A stretch of DNA of 64,000 nucleotides. It comes from Ferruginibacter sp. (GTDB lineage: Bacteria; Bacteroidota; Bacteroidia; Chitinophagales; Chitinophagaceae). Below are positions 51,934 to 60,457 of this stretch, in pieces. The translations under genes and the position numbers were made by a program. Positions within the stretch are counted from its first letter, which is position 1; every line of letters starts with the position of its first letter. The stretch spans positions 62,001-126,000 of the forward strand of contig JAEUVU010000013.1 of the NCBI GenBank assembly GCA_016786725.1, read 5' to 3'. The notes under the pieces were generated by a model. That model ran no database searches and was not told the origin of the DNA. It worked only from the letters and a program-made list of their open reading frames with translations.

Positions 51934-53151
51934 CTATTGGTTTATAAAAAGTAAACTGCCATCCCCATAACTTAAAAACCTGAAATCATTTTCCATCGCA
52001 TGTTTATAGATTTCTTTCCATTCTTGTCCGATTGCCGCAGCAACCAGTAAGAGCAATGTTGATTGTGGCTGATGAAAATTGGTAACGATGGCTTTCGCTA
52101 TTCTAAAATGATAACCCGGGGCGATCAATATCTGCGATTGTGTAAACAATCTTTGCCGGTTATTCTTTTTTAACCATGCCAGTAAAGACGATAAAGCTTC
52201 TTTGGCAGATAATTCAGTTGCAGCTAAAGGCGCTTCATAAACTTCCCATTGACTGATGTTTAATTGCTCAATTGCCTGATTTGAATTAGCTTTTACACCC
52301 ATCCAGTATAAGCTTTCTAATGTTCGTAAAGAAGTGGTACCAACTGCGACAATGGTTTTGTTCAACCTGGCAATTAAATTTTCAATCATTGTTGCACATA
52401 CGTCAATCCATTCAGCATGCATCTCATGATCCTCCATGGCAGCGGCTTTTACAGGTTTAAATGTGCCGGCGCCAACATGCAGTGTTACAAAATCTGTTTG
52501 TATAGTTTTATCTGCAAGTTTTGTAAAGATGAGCGGTGTAAAATGTAAGCCCGCTGTTGGTGCAGCCACCGATCCTTCATCTTTTGCATAAATGGTTTGA
52601 TACCTTGAACTGTCCTCTTCCTTAGTTTTTCTTTTGATGTACGGCGGCAAAGGAATATCTCCGGCTTTTTCCAAAACCTCGGCAAAACTCAGATCCGCAT
52701 CCCAGTTAAATTGTACAATATAAGCATCCGAAAGTTTCTCAACTAATTTTGCTCTCAACTCAAAACCCCAAACTTTAAACCCCAAACTCAGAATTTCTTC
52801 CTTCCATTTACTTACCCCGCCAATCATACACTTCCAGGTGGCTTTTTTGGTTGCTGATAAAGTAGATGTATAATCTGCCTGAAAAGGCTCCAGTAAAAAT
52901 ATCTCAATAATGCCGCCACTGCTTTTTTGAAAACGGATACGGGCTTTAATAACTTTTGTGTTATTGAAGATGAGCAGGCTTTCTACAGGCAAATGATCTG
53001 CAATATTTTTATAGACATCTTCTTTTATACTGCCATTTTGATATGTCAATAGTTTAGAAGAATCCCTTTCAGTCATAGGATACAGAGCGATCCTTTCGGC
53101 AGGTAGATCATAGGTATAATCAAGTATGGATATTTTTTTTGGATCGGTCAT
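51934..53151 (-). CDS. queA: S-adenosylmethionine:tRNA ribosyltransferase-isomerase
   Basis: QueA converts 7-aminomethyl-deazaguanine in tRNA to epoxyqueuosine. The 405-residue protein contains LPAERIALYPMTERDSSKLL near the N-terminus, LLIFNNTKVIKARI, VAAPTAGLHFTP, FVTLHVGAGTFKPV and a C-terminal FHQPQSTLLLLVAA segment, all typical of QueA. It starts at 53151, overlapping the upstream hydrolase stop by 4 bp, so the two are translationally coupled. Confidence 0.95.
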   Translation of the reverse strand: MTDPKKISILDYTYDLPAERIALYPMTERDSSKLLTYQNGSIKEDVYKNIADHLPVESLLIFNNTKVIKARIRFQKSSGGIIEIFLLEPFQADYTSTLSATKKATWKCMIGGVSKWKEEILSLGFKVWGFELRAKLVEKLSDAYIVQFNWDADLSFAEVLEKAGDIPLPPYIKRKTKEEDSSRYQTIYAKDEGSVAAPTAGLHFTPLIFTKLADKTIQTDFVTLHVGAGTFKPVKAAAMEDHEMHAEWIDVCATMIENLIARLNKTIVAVGTTSLRTLESLYWMGVKANSNQAIEQLNISQWEVYEAPLAATELSAKEALSSLLAWLKKNNRQRLFTQSQILIAPGYHFRIAKAIVTNFHQPQSTLLLLVAAAIGQEWKEIYKHAMENDFRFLSYGDGSLLFINQ

Positions 53152-54089
53152 TTTATAAACGAAGCAACTTCAGCCTCCCATTTTGCTGTTTCTTTTTTAC
53201 AAATACTTTCGTGGCCGGTATTTTCATACACCACCATTTTTTTATTGGAGTTGGGGATGTTTTTAAATAAAATTTCTTCTTCTGCCCGGGAAACACGGGG
53301 ATCATTTTTGCCCCACTGCAGCAGCACCGGGCATTTGATGGAAGATGCAAATTCCTGTGGTTTCATACCAAAAGCCCAAAAGCCACGCTCAGTGCCGCCC
53401 CAAAAGGTAAGCAGGGTTGAAATGGGTTGTGGGGGCAGCCCCATCATTTTTACCCGGCCAATAACGGCATCTTTGATAGTGCCGAATGGCATTTCTAAAA
53501 TTACTTTCTGCGGCTCAAGCTGGTAATCTTTTACAGCTTTGGTAATGGTAGAAGCCCCCATGGAGATTCCCCAAAGTACGATGTTTTTTTCACCTTTGCT
53601 TTTAATAAAATCGTAGGCAATTTTTAAATCTTCTGCTTCATCATAGCCGATGGTGCAGGTATTGCCCTCGCTGCCACCATGGGCCCTGAAATCTAACAGT
53701 AAAGTATTATAGCCCATTTTGTTGAATGATTCGGCTTCTTTAATAACACCTGATTTGTTTCCTCCATGCCCGTGAAAAAGTAATACTGTTCCTTTACCAC
53801 TGTCTGCAGCAATATACCAGGCTTCCAGTTTCAGGCTGTCTTTTGTTTTTAAGTAAATGGTTTTAAAAGTGGAGTCTGTGGTAACATCGTTCGGTTTTTT
53901 CGCAGCGTTGATACCCAAAAACATTTCTTTGGCTTTATCCCAAGCGGTTTTTTCTTCTGCCTTTTTTATGGTAATCTCTCCGGGGTTGTAAAAATGAGTG
54001 AACTTGTATGCATGAAACGCCACCACTGCATTCAGTAATACAAAAGTTATAAGGATGCTGCGGAGCAGTATTTTAAGCAGTCGTTTCAT
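53148..54089 (-). CDS. Alpha/beta hydrolase with N-terminal membrane anchor
   Basis: This 313-residue protein has an N-terminal hydrophobic segment (residues 7-25), then an alpha/beta-hydrolase fold: VLLFHGHGGNKSG (oxyanion region), LWGISMGAST (GxSxG nucleophile), RVSRAEEEI (Asp region) and NTGHESICK (His). All catalytic positions are present. The substrate is unknown. It overlaps queA by 4 bp. Confidence 0.88.
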   Translation of the reverse strand: MKRLLKILLRSILITFVLLNAVVAFHAYKFTHFYNPGEITIKKAEEKTAWDKAKEMFLGINAAKKPNDVTTDSTFKTIYLKTKDSLKLEAWYIAADSGKGTVLLFHGHGGNKSGVIKEAESFNKMGYNTLLLDFRAHGGSEGNTCTIGYDEAEDLKIAYDFIKSKGEKNIVLWGISMGASTITKAVKDYQLEPQKVILEMPFGTIKDAVIGRVKMMGLPPQPISTLLTFWGGTERGFWAFGMKPQEFASSIKCPVLLQWGKNDPRVSRAEEEILFKNIPNSNKKMVVYENTGHESICKKETAKWEAEVASFIK

Positions 54090-54197
54090 ACAGGTTATTT
54101 TTTCAAATGTAAAGTTAATAATATTGTGAGCGGTATTATAGTAAGGTGCAGAATCTGTACTTTAGCGACTCATTTTACATAATAAATCAAATTTTAT

Positions 54198-57131
54198 ATG
54201 AGAATTTTTAAACAGTTTTTGCTTGTGCTGATGCTTACGGGTACAGTTACAACCTATGCCCAAACCGGAAAATACGAATGGAAGGAAGCGACTTCGGGTG
54301 GTTACACCTATAAATATGTTACCAACGACCCGGCCAAAGCCAGGTTTTATACTTTAAAAAACGGGCTTACGGTTATTTTGAGCCCAACCAGCAAAGACCC
54401 TCGTGTACAGTGCTACATTGCTACTAAGGCGGGAAGCAAAACAGACCCTGCAACCAATACCGGCCTGGCGCACTACCTGGAGCATATGGTGTTTAAAGGA
54501 ACTGATAAATATGGTTCATTAGATTGGGCCAAAGAAAAACCCGAGCTGGATAAAATTGATGCATTGTATGAGCAATATAATAAAACAACAGACCCTGAAA
54601 AACGCAAAGCAATTTATCATCTGATAGATTCTGTTTCGGGCGTTGCGTCAAAATATGCCATTGCAAATGAGTATGACAAAATGATGAGCGCTATGGGTGC
54701 ACAGGGTACCAACGCCTTCACTTCCTTTGAGCAAACTGTTTATACCGATGATGTGCCAGCCAGCGCTATTGACAAATACCTGGCTGTGCAAAGCGAACGC
54801 TTTAGAAACCCCATCCTCCGTATTTTTCATACCGAGCTGGAAGCTGTGTATGAAGAGAAGAACCGTGGACTGGATAATGACGGCAGAAGGGTTTTTGAAA
54901 AGCTGTTTGCTGAACTTTTTAAGAACCACAACTATGGTTTGCAAACAACCATTGGCACCATTGAGCATTTAAAAAACCCATCACTGGTTGAAATAAGAAA
55001 ATACTACAACACCTATTATGTTCCCAATAATATGGCAGTAATCATGAGTGGCGATTTTAACCCTGATGTGATGATCAAGAAAGTGGAAGCTGCATTTGCT
55101 TACATGCAGAACAAACCTGTTCCTAAATATACTTTTAAACCGGAGCAACCAATCGCAGCGCCAATAGTTGCTGAAGTTGTTGGCCCCGATGCAGAAAGCG
55201 TAACCATCGGTTACAGGTTGCCGGGTAATAAAGATAAAGATGTGTTGTTGGCAGATTTAGTGGGTCAGATACTTACCAATGGTAAAGCCGGTTTAATGGA
55301 TCTGAACCTGGTGAAGAAACAAAAATTATTAAGGGCATCGGCTTCTACCTTTACTTTAATTGACTACGGTATTTTATACATGCAGGGTAACGCAACACAG
55401 GGGCAAACCCTGGAAGATGTAAAAGCATTGATGCTGGGCGAAATCGAAAACCTGAAAAAAGGAAATTTTGATGATAACCTCATTACATCTATCATCAACA
55501 ATCAAAAGAAAACCAAGATACTGGCAACAGAAAGTTATGGCGACAGGGCCAGCGACCTGATGGATGCTTTCACATCGGAACTGGATTGGCAGAAGCAGGT
55601 TGCATATACTGATATGTTATCAAAGCTTACCAAAAAAGATATTGTTGCTTTTGCCAATAAATATTTCGGAGAAAACTATGTAGTTATCTTAAAACGCAAA
55701 GGCGAAGATAAGAATATTATTAAAGTTGATAAGCCAGCTATTACACCGGTAGAAACCAATCGTGATGCACAATCTGCTTTTGTTAAAAAAGTGAACAATA
55801 TGCCCGCCACGCCGGTAAAACCTGTTTGGCTGGATTATAATAAAGATGTGCAAAAAGCGAAAGTAGGAGCAGCTGATGTACTGTATGTACAGAATAAGGA
55901 TAACAGCATCTTCCGCCTTCGTTACCGCTATGATATGGGAACCTGGAACGATAAAAAACTGGGCCTGGCTGCACAATACCTGCAGTTTTTAAGTACAGAT
56001 AAAATGAGTGCCGAAGAGATCACTAAAGCATTTTATAAAATTGCCTGCAGCTTTAACGTAAGTACATCAACCGAATTTACAACAGTTACCATTGAAGGTT
56101 TGCAGGATAACTTTAATGAAGCAGTAAAACTGTTCGAAGACGTTTTAAAAAATTGCAAAGCTGATGAAGGCGCTTTAAAATCTTTAAAAGCAAGGATAAC
56201 CAAATCCCGTACAGATGCGAAGGCAAATAAAGGAGCTATAATGAATGCCCTTACAAGCTATGCCAGGTTCGGTCAAAAGAACCCTTATAACTATGTATTG
56301 AGCAACGATGAATTGAATAATACAACAGCAGATGAACTGGTAGCAATCCTGCACAACTTAAACAACTATTCACATAAGATACTGTATTATGGTCCGCAAC
56401 CATTAACACAACTTACCGCAACTTTAAAAACAGCACATCCTATACCTGCAACATTCACGGTAGCAGCATCACCGGTTAAATTCAGCAATGCTGCACAAAC
56501 AAAAAATGAAGTGTTGTTTGCTGATTATAACATGGTGCAGTCAGAAATACGCTGGGTAAGAAACACCACAACATACAGTGCAGATAAAGAGCCTGTAATT
56601 GATGTTTTCAACAATTATTTTGGTGGTGGTATGGGAGCGCTGGTTTTTCAAACCATCAGGGAAAGTAAGGCGCTGGCTTATTCAACCTTTGCAACTTATG
56701 TAAAACCAGATAAGAAAGAAGACCCTTTCTTTGCTGTTGCCTATGTGGGCTGCCAGGCCGATAAATTCAACGAATCAATTATTGCAATGAATGAATTGCT
56801 CAACGGGTTACCGAACGTTTCGGAGAACATTAAGTTTGCCCGCCAGGGTATCAAGAAAGATATTGAAACCGAACGCATCACACAGGATGGTATCCTGTTT
56901 AATTATCTTGCTGCACAACGTAAAGGCCTTACCGATGATATCCGTAAGAAAACTTATGCTGCTGTTGATAATATCGGTTACAATGAACTGAAACAATTTC
57001 ATTCAGATAATATTGCCGGCAAGCCTTACACATATTGTGTTGTAGCTTCAGAAAAAAAATTAACTGCTGAAGATATGGGCAAGTACGGTGAAGTAAAAAA
57101 ACTGAGCCTGGAAGAACTTTTTGGGTATTGA
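54198..57131 (+). CDS. M16-family zinc metallopeptidase (pitrilysin-type), two-domain
   Basis: This 977-residue exported protease (signal peptide 1-20) has the inverted zinc motif HxxEH in GLAHYLEHMVFKGT (His92, Glu95, His96) and a downstream ligand region EAVYEEKNRGLDNDGR. It has two M16 halves, the C-terminal (about 500-960) lacking HxxEH, the typical clam-shell architecture. It probably degrades periplasmic or outer-membrane peptides. It is a single-gene unit, with a hairpin terminator at 57151-57179. Confidence 0.95.
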   Translation: MRIFKQFLLVLMLTGTVTTYAQTGKYEWKEATSGGYTYKYVTNDPAKARFYTLKNGLTVILSPTSKDPRVQCYIATKAGSKTDPATNTGLAHYLEHMVFKGTDKYGSLDWAKEKPELDKIDALYEQYNKTTDPEKRKAIYHLIDSVSGVASKYAIANEYDKMMSAMGAQGTNAFTSFEQTVYTDDVPASAIDKYLAVQSERFRNPILRIFHTELEAVYEEKNRGLDNDGRRVFEKLFAELFKNHNYGLQTTIGTIEHLKNPSLVEIRKYYNTYYVPNNMAVIMSGDFNPDVMIKKVEAAFAYMQNKPVPKYTFKPEQPIAAPIVAEVVGPDAESVTIGYRLPGNKDKDVLLADLVGQILTNGKAGLMDLNLVKKQKLLRASASTFTLIDYGILYMQGNATQGQTLEDVKALMLGEIENLKKGNFDDNLITSIINNQKKTKILATESYGDRASDLMDAFTSELDWQKQVAYTDMLSKLTKKDIVAFANKYFGENYVVILKRKGEDKNIIKVDKPAITPVETNRDAQSAFVKKVNNMPATPVKPVWLDYNKDVQKAKVGAADVLYVQNKDNSIFRLRYRYDMGTWNDKKLGLAAQYLQFLSTDKMSAEEITKAFYKIACSFNVSTSTEFTTVTIEGLQDNFNEAVKLFEDVLKNCKADEGALKSLKARITKSRTDAKANKGAIMNALTSYARFGQKNPYNYVLSNDELNNTTADELVAILHNLNNYSHKILYYGPQPLTQLTATLKTAHPIPATFTVAASPVKFSNAAQTKNEVLFADYNMVQSEIRWVRNTTTYSADKEPVIDVFNNYFGGGMGALVFQTIRESKALAYSTFATYVKPDKKEDPFFAVAYVGCQADKFNESIIAMNELLNGLPNVSENIKFARQGIKKDIETERITQDGILFNYLAAQRKGLTDDIRKKTYAAVDNIGYNELKQFHSDNIAGKPYTYCVVASEKKLTAEDMGKYGEVKKLSLEELFGY

Positions 57132-57150
57132 TCTTTTGAAAATTAAATTG

Positions 57151-57179
57151 AAAGAGCCACGTTTACGTGGCTCTTTTTT
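57151..57179 (+). terminator. Terminator after the M16 protease
   Basis: AAAGAGCCACG (57151-57161) pairs perfectly with CGTGGCTCTTT (57166-57176), loop TTTA, followed by a T run. Confidence 0.9.
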
Positions 57180-57252
57180 ATTGCACCTGAATTACAGTTT
57201 ATGTAAAATGTTCTGAAATGGCATCATGTTAGCAGTTACCAAAACATACTTT

Positions 57253-57708
57253 ATGAAAAAGTTGATCCTTTCGGCAGTTGCCATCGTCACCATAACTGCA
57301 TCGGCACAAAATAATACGGCAGCAAATATTATAGAGGGAGGTAAAGTATTAGCGGAACTCGTTCGTGTATTTAAAACACCTAAATCTGCGTTTGTTCAGC
57401 CACCACTACAGATTGCTGAAAAAAAAGACAGTTGTTCAGTTAAAAGTATAAGCGATATCTCTATTAAAAATTCTACAGATAAACCTTTGCTGGTAAGTGT
57501 TTTCAGGAGAAATGGCAATCTTTATGAAACTGGTGTAATCTCATTAAAAATTTTGCCAAAGAACCAGGAAACCATTTATGAATTAAAGGCCGGCATCTAT
57601 AAAATCAAATATGAAACTGAAGATGAAGAAGATGAAAAGCAAACGATCAGGGAAGGCGAAATAAAACTAATAGCTTGTACCAATGTTTTTAAAGAAATAA
57701 AAAACTGA
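57253..57708 (+). CDS. Secreted protein of unknown function
   Basis: This 151-residue protein starts at ATG 57253 (MKKLILSAVAIVTITASAQNN), which gives a clean signal peptide; an ATG at 57226 would add nine residues. The mature part is beta-rich with Lys/Glu-rich turns (SIKNSTDKPLLVSVFRRNGNLYE; ILPKNQETIYELKAGIYKIKYE) and two Cys. No family is recognised. It ends 4 bp before the acs-like 3-prime remnant at 57713. Confidence 0.6.
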   Translation: MKKLILSAVAIVTITASAQNNTAANIIEGGKVLAELVRVFKTPKSAFVQPPLQIAEKKDSCSVKSISDISIKNSTDKPLLVSVFRRNGNLYETGVISLKILPKNQETIYELKAGIYKIKYETEDEEDEKQTIREGEIKLIACTNVFKEIKN

Positions 57709-57712
57709 TAGT

Positions 57713-57763
57713 TTACAATTTGTCGTTCTTGATCTCTTCAACAAGTCCGGAATCAGTTAATGC
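57713..57763 (-). pseudogene. Remnant of a second acs 3-prime end
   Basis: Read on the minus strand, 57763-57713 is in frame and encodes ALTDSGLVEEIKNDKL then stop. The C-terminus of the intact acs gene reads TLLDPGVVEEIKDGKL (10 of 16 residues identical). DNA identity over 51 bp is about 36/51. It lies 113 bp beyond the acs stop and is separated from it by an inverted repeat. I read it as a decayed tandem duplicate, not a functional gene. Confidence 0.7.
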
Positions 57764-57860
57764 AGGTGTCTGGCCACTATGCATAGCCGGTAATTTTTGA
57801 GATGCTTTTGTTACTATGGATTTCTAAGATGCAGGTGTCTTTGTAGTGGCCTGACACCTA
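57761..57860. repeat. Repeat array between acs and its remnant
   Basis: TGCAGGTGTCT occurs at 57761-57771 and 57830-57840. GGTGTCTGGCCACTA (57765-57779) pairs with TAGTGGCCTGACACC (57844-57858) with one mismatch. Together these form an inverted/direct repeat array directly downstream of the acs stop. Confidence 0.7.
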
Positions 57861-57876
57861 TGTCTGGCTTCTTATT

Positions 57877-59814
57877 TTATAATTTTCCGTCTTTGATCTC
57901 TTCCACAACTCCCGGGTCAAGCAATGTTGTTGTATCACCCAGGTTTGCAGTTTCGCCTTCGGCTATCTTTCTTAAAATGCGGCGCATTATTTTACCACTT
58001 CGTGTTTTGGGCAAGCCAGTTACAAATTGAATTTTATCAGGCTTGGCTATGGGGCCGATAATCTTTGATACAGTAAGATTGATGTCCAGCCTTGTAAGGT
58101 TTTCATCTCCATGATGGCCGTTGTAAATTACAAATGCATAAATACCCTGCCCTTTTACATCATGCGGATAGCCAACCACAGCGCTTTCAACCACACCCGA
58201 GTGCATGTTGATCGCATTTTCAACCTCGGCAGTGCCAATGCGGTGGCCGCTGATATTTAATACATCATCAACACGGCCGGTGATGCGGTAATTTCCATCT
58301 GCGTCTTTTAAAGCGCCATCGCCGGTAAAATATAAATTTGGATAGGTTGCAAAATAATTGGTACGGCAGCGTTCATGATCGCCCCAGGTTGTTCTTAAAA
58401 TACCGGGCCACGGCGCTTTAATGCAAAGATTACCTTTCATAATACCGTTCTCATCTTTTGCTGTTATTTCATTTCCCTGTTCATCAACCAAAATAGGTTG
58501 CACACCCGGCATGGGTAATGTTGCCCAGCTTGGCTTTGCTGGTGTTACTCCCGCCAGGTTGCTTATTAAACAAGCGCCGGTTTCTGTTTGCCACCAGGTA
58601 TCAATGATGGGGCATTTGCCTTTGCCTATATTTTCATCATACCAATGCCATGCTTCTTCATTAATTGGTTCGCCAACGGTGCCCAATACTTTTAAGGAAG
58701 AAAGATCTTTTCCTTTTATAGGATCTGTACCAAAACTCATCAAACTGCGGATGGCAGTTGGAGCTGTGTAAATGCAATTCACTTTATGCCTCTCAACAAT
58801 ATCCCAGAAACGCCCTGCATCAGGCCAGGTTGGTATGCCTTCAAACATCATAGAAGTGGCACCGGCGCTTAAAGGGCCATATACAATATAACTGTGGCCG
58901 GTAACCCAGCCAATATCTGCCGTGCAAAAATGTATATCGCCCGGTTTGTATTGAAACACGTTTACAAAAGTGTAGTTGGTCCATAACATATAACCAGCGC
59001 AGGTATGCACCACACCTTTTGGTTTGCCGGTGCTGCCGCTGGTATATAGAATAAACAATGGATCTTCTGCATCCATTTCTTCTGCCGGAAAAGAAACAAC
59101 GCCATCTTTTTCTATCTGAGATTCTGCATGTTCCATTTCATCTTCCCACCAAACATCTCTTCCTTTGATCATGGAAACAGGTGTTCTGGTACGGGTATAA
59201 ACAATTACTTTTTTTATGGTTCTGTTGCCGATCAATGCATCATCTATTACCGCTTTCAGAGGAATGTCTTTTCCTCCACGGTAAGCGCCATCGCAGGTAA
59301 TAATAAAATCTGCCTGTGCATCATACAACCTGTCGGCAATACTCTGGGCACTAAAGCCACCGAATATTACACTGTGAATAGCGCCGATCCTTGCACAACC
59401 TAAAACCGCATATGCCAGTTCGGGTACCATGCCCATATATATACAAACACGGTCTCCTTTTTTTACACCGTTGTTCACCAGCATTTGTGCAACCTGGCAA
59501 ACCCGTTTGTGCAGGCGTGCATAAGTTACCACCCTTACTCTTTCTTCTGGGTTGTTTGGCTCCCAGATAATGGCAGGCTTATCAGCCATGGTTTTCAGAT
59601 GCCTGTCGATACAGTTTTCGGTAATGTTGAGTTTACCGCCGGCGAACCATTCAACTTTCGGTTCTGTAAAATTCCAGTCCAGCACACGGTCCCATTTTTT
59701 CCGCCACACAAAATTATCAGCAACCGATGCCCAGAAACCTTCGGGATCTTCAACACTTTTTTTATAATCGCTGTGATATTGTTCTAAACTTTTTATCTGA
59801 TAAGGATATGACAT
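57877..59814 (-). CDS. acs: Acetyl-CoA synthetase (AMP-forming)
   Basis: This enzyme activates acetate with ATP and CoA through an acetyl-AMP intermediate. The 645-residue protein has the N-terminal ACAS domain (YHSDYKKSVEDPEGFWASVADNF), the phosphate loop YTSGSTGKPKGV, GGFSAQSIADRL, TWWQTETGACLI, DVLNISGHRIGTAEVE (A5 motif region), and a C-terminal TRSGKIMRRILRKIA with the acetylatable Lys. The length is normal. It diverges from the HTH gene at 59933 across a gap holding direct repeats, so both may share an operator. Confidence 0.97.
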   Translation of the reverse strand: MSYPYQIKSLEQYHSDYKKSVEDPEGFWASVADNFVWRKKWDRVLDWNFTEPKVEWFAGGKLNITENCIDRHLKTMADKPAIIWEPNNPEERVRVVTYARLHKRVCQVAQMLVNNGVKKGDRVCIYMGMVPELAYAVLGCARIGAIHSVIFGGFSAQSIADRLYDAQADFIITCDGAYRGGKDIPLKAVIDDALIGNRTIKKVIVYTRTRTPVSMIKGRDVWWEDEMEHAESQIEKDGVVSFPAEEMDAEDPLFILYTSGSTGKPKGVVHTCAGYMLWTNYTFVNVFQYKPGDIHFCTADIGWVTGHSYIVYGPLSAGATSMMFEGIPTWPDAGRFWDIVERHKVNCIYTAPTAIRSLMSFGTDPIKGKDLSSLKVLGTVGEPINEEAWHWYDENIGKGKCPIIDTWWQTETGACLISNLAGVTPAKPSWATLPMPGVQPILVDEQGNEITAKDENGIMKGNLCIKAPWPGILRTTWGDHERCRTNYFATYPNLYFTGDGALKDADGNYRITGRVDDVLNISGHRIGTAEVENAINMHSGVVESAVVGYPHDVKGQGIYAFVIYNGHHGDENLTRLDINLTVSKIIGPIAKPDKIQFVTGLPKTRSGKIMRRILRKIAEGETANLGDTTTLLDPGVVEEIKDGKL

Positions 59815-59875
59815 AGCAATCGTTTTAATTTCAGGCTAAAAGTATGAAACAATGAAAAGCAAGCGAAATTAAATG

Positions 59876-59911
59876 TTGCTAAAATGGTATAGTTTTGCTA
59901 AATAAGTATAG
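59876..59911. promoter_or_regulatory. Two 17-bp direct repeats, candidate operator between acs and the HTH gene
   Basis: TTGCTAAAATGGTATAG (59876-59892) and TTGCTAAATAAGTATAG (59895-59911) are identical at 14 of 17 positions and are offset by 19 bp. The plus-strand -7-like TAGTTTTG (59890-59897) lies between them. They sit in the divergent acs/HTH gap. A related half-site, TTAGCAA (reverse of TTGCTAA), is at 60373-60379 before the porin gene. Confidence 0.65.
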
Positions 59912-59932
59912 CCGATGTTTTAAATTTATTTT

Positions 59933-60361
59933 ATGAAACAGATTGCCTGCCCCAAATGCAACAGCCAGGAGTTGATCAAAAGCGGCGTTGTTAAAGGAAG
60001 ACAGCGGTACCGCTGCAAGCCCTGCGGATTTTCATTTACCGTTTTAAAAGAAGGAAAAAGTATAGACCCTTATTATGTTATTAAAGCGTTGCAATTGTAT
60101 ATAGAAGGTGTTACTTACCGTGAAATTGAGCGCATCCTGGGTATCAGCCATGTATCGGTGATGAACTGGGTAAAAAAATTCAACATTAAAGCACCCGATA
60201 ACCATGAGTACAGACCAACCTATAAAGTGCTTACGCAAACGGAATTACTCGGTTTTTTTGCAGACAAAGATGTACTTAAAAGTTCCGGTTGTATGATCAC
60301 GGAACTGGGTGATAAATTCATGATGATTAAATGGGAACGGTTCAGGAAAAATGCTCTTTGA
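59933..60361 (+). CDS. Zinc-ribbon / HTH protein related to IS1 InsA, probably a regulator
   Basis: This 142-residue protein has a C4 zinc ribbon (Cys6, Cys9, Cys28, Cys31: CPKCN and RCKPCG) and a following HTH (TYREIERILGISHVSVMNWV, residues 61-80). This architecture matches the InsA DNA-binding half of IS1 transposases. A transposase catalytic DDE domain is absent, and no IS ends or inverted repeats are visible around it. The C-terminal 50 residues are not InsA-like. The gene is intact and lies between acs and the transporter genes, next to operator-like direct repeats, suggesting a domesticated regulator. That role is inference. Confidence 0.65.
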   Translation: MKQIACPKCNSQELIKSGVVKGRQRYRCKPCGFSFTVLKEGKSIDPYYVIKALQLYIEGVTYREIERILGISHVSVMNWVKKFNIKAPDNHEYRPTYKVLTQTELLGFFADKDVLKSSGCMITELGDKFMMIKWERFRKNAL

Positions 60362-60372
60362 AAAATATACAC

Positions 60373-60386
60373 TTAGCAAAGATATA
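60373..60386. promoter_or_regulatory. Possible operator half-site before the porin gene
   Basis: TTAGCAA at 60373-60379 followed by a GATATAG segment matches, in inverted order, the TTGCTAA...TATAG half of the acs-side repeats. It lies about 70 bp before the porin ATG (60458). Confidence 0.35.
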
Positions 60387-60457
60387 GTTGTTGTTTGTGT
60401 TACATGGAGATAAGCAGCAATTTGGCAGTGACATTTTTTAACTCCAAATTATTCTTT

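Noticed and set aside
59933..60361. Intact IS1-type insertion sequence
   Set aside because: No InsB, no DDE domain and no terminal inverted repeats or target duplication are visible.
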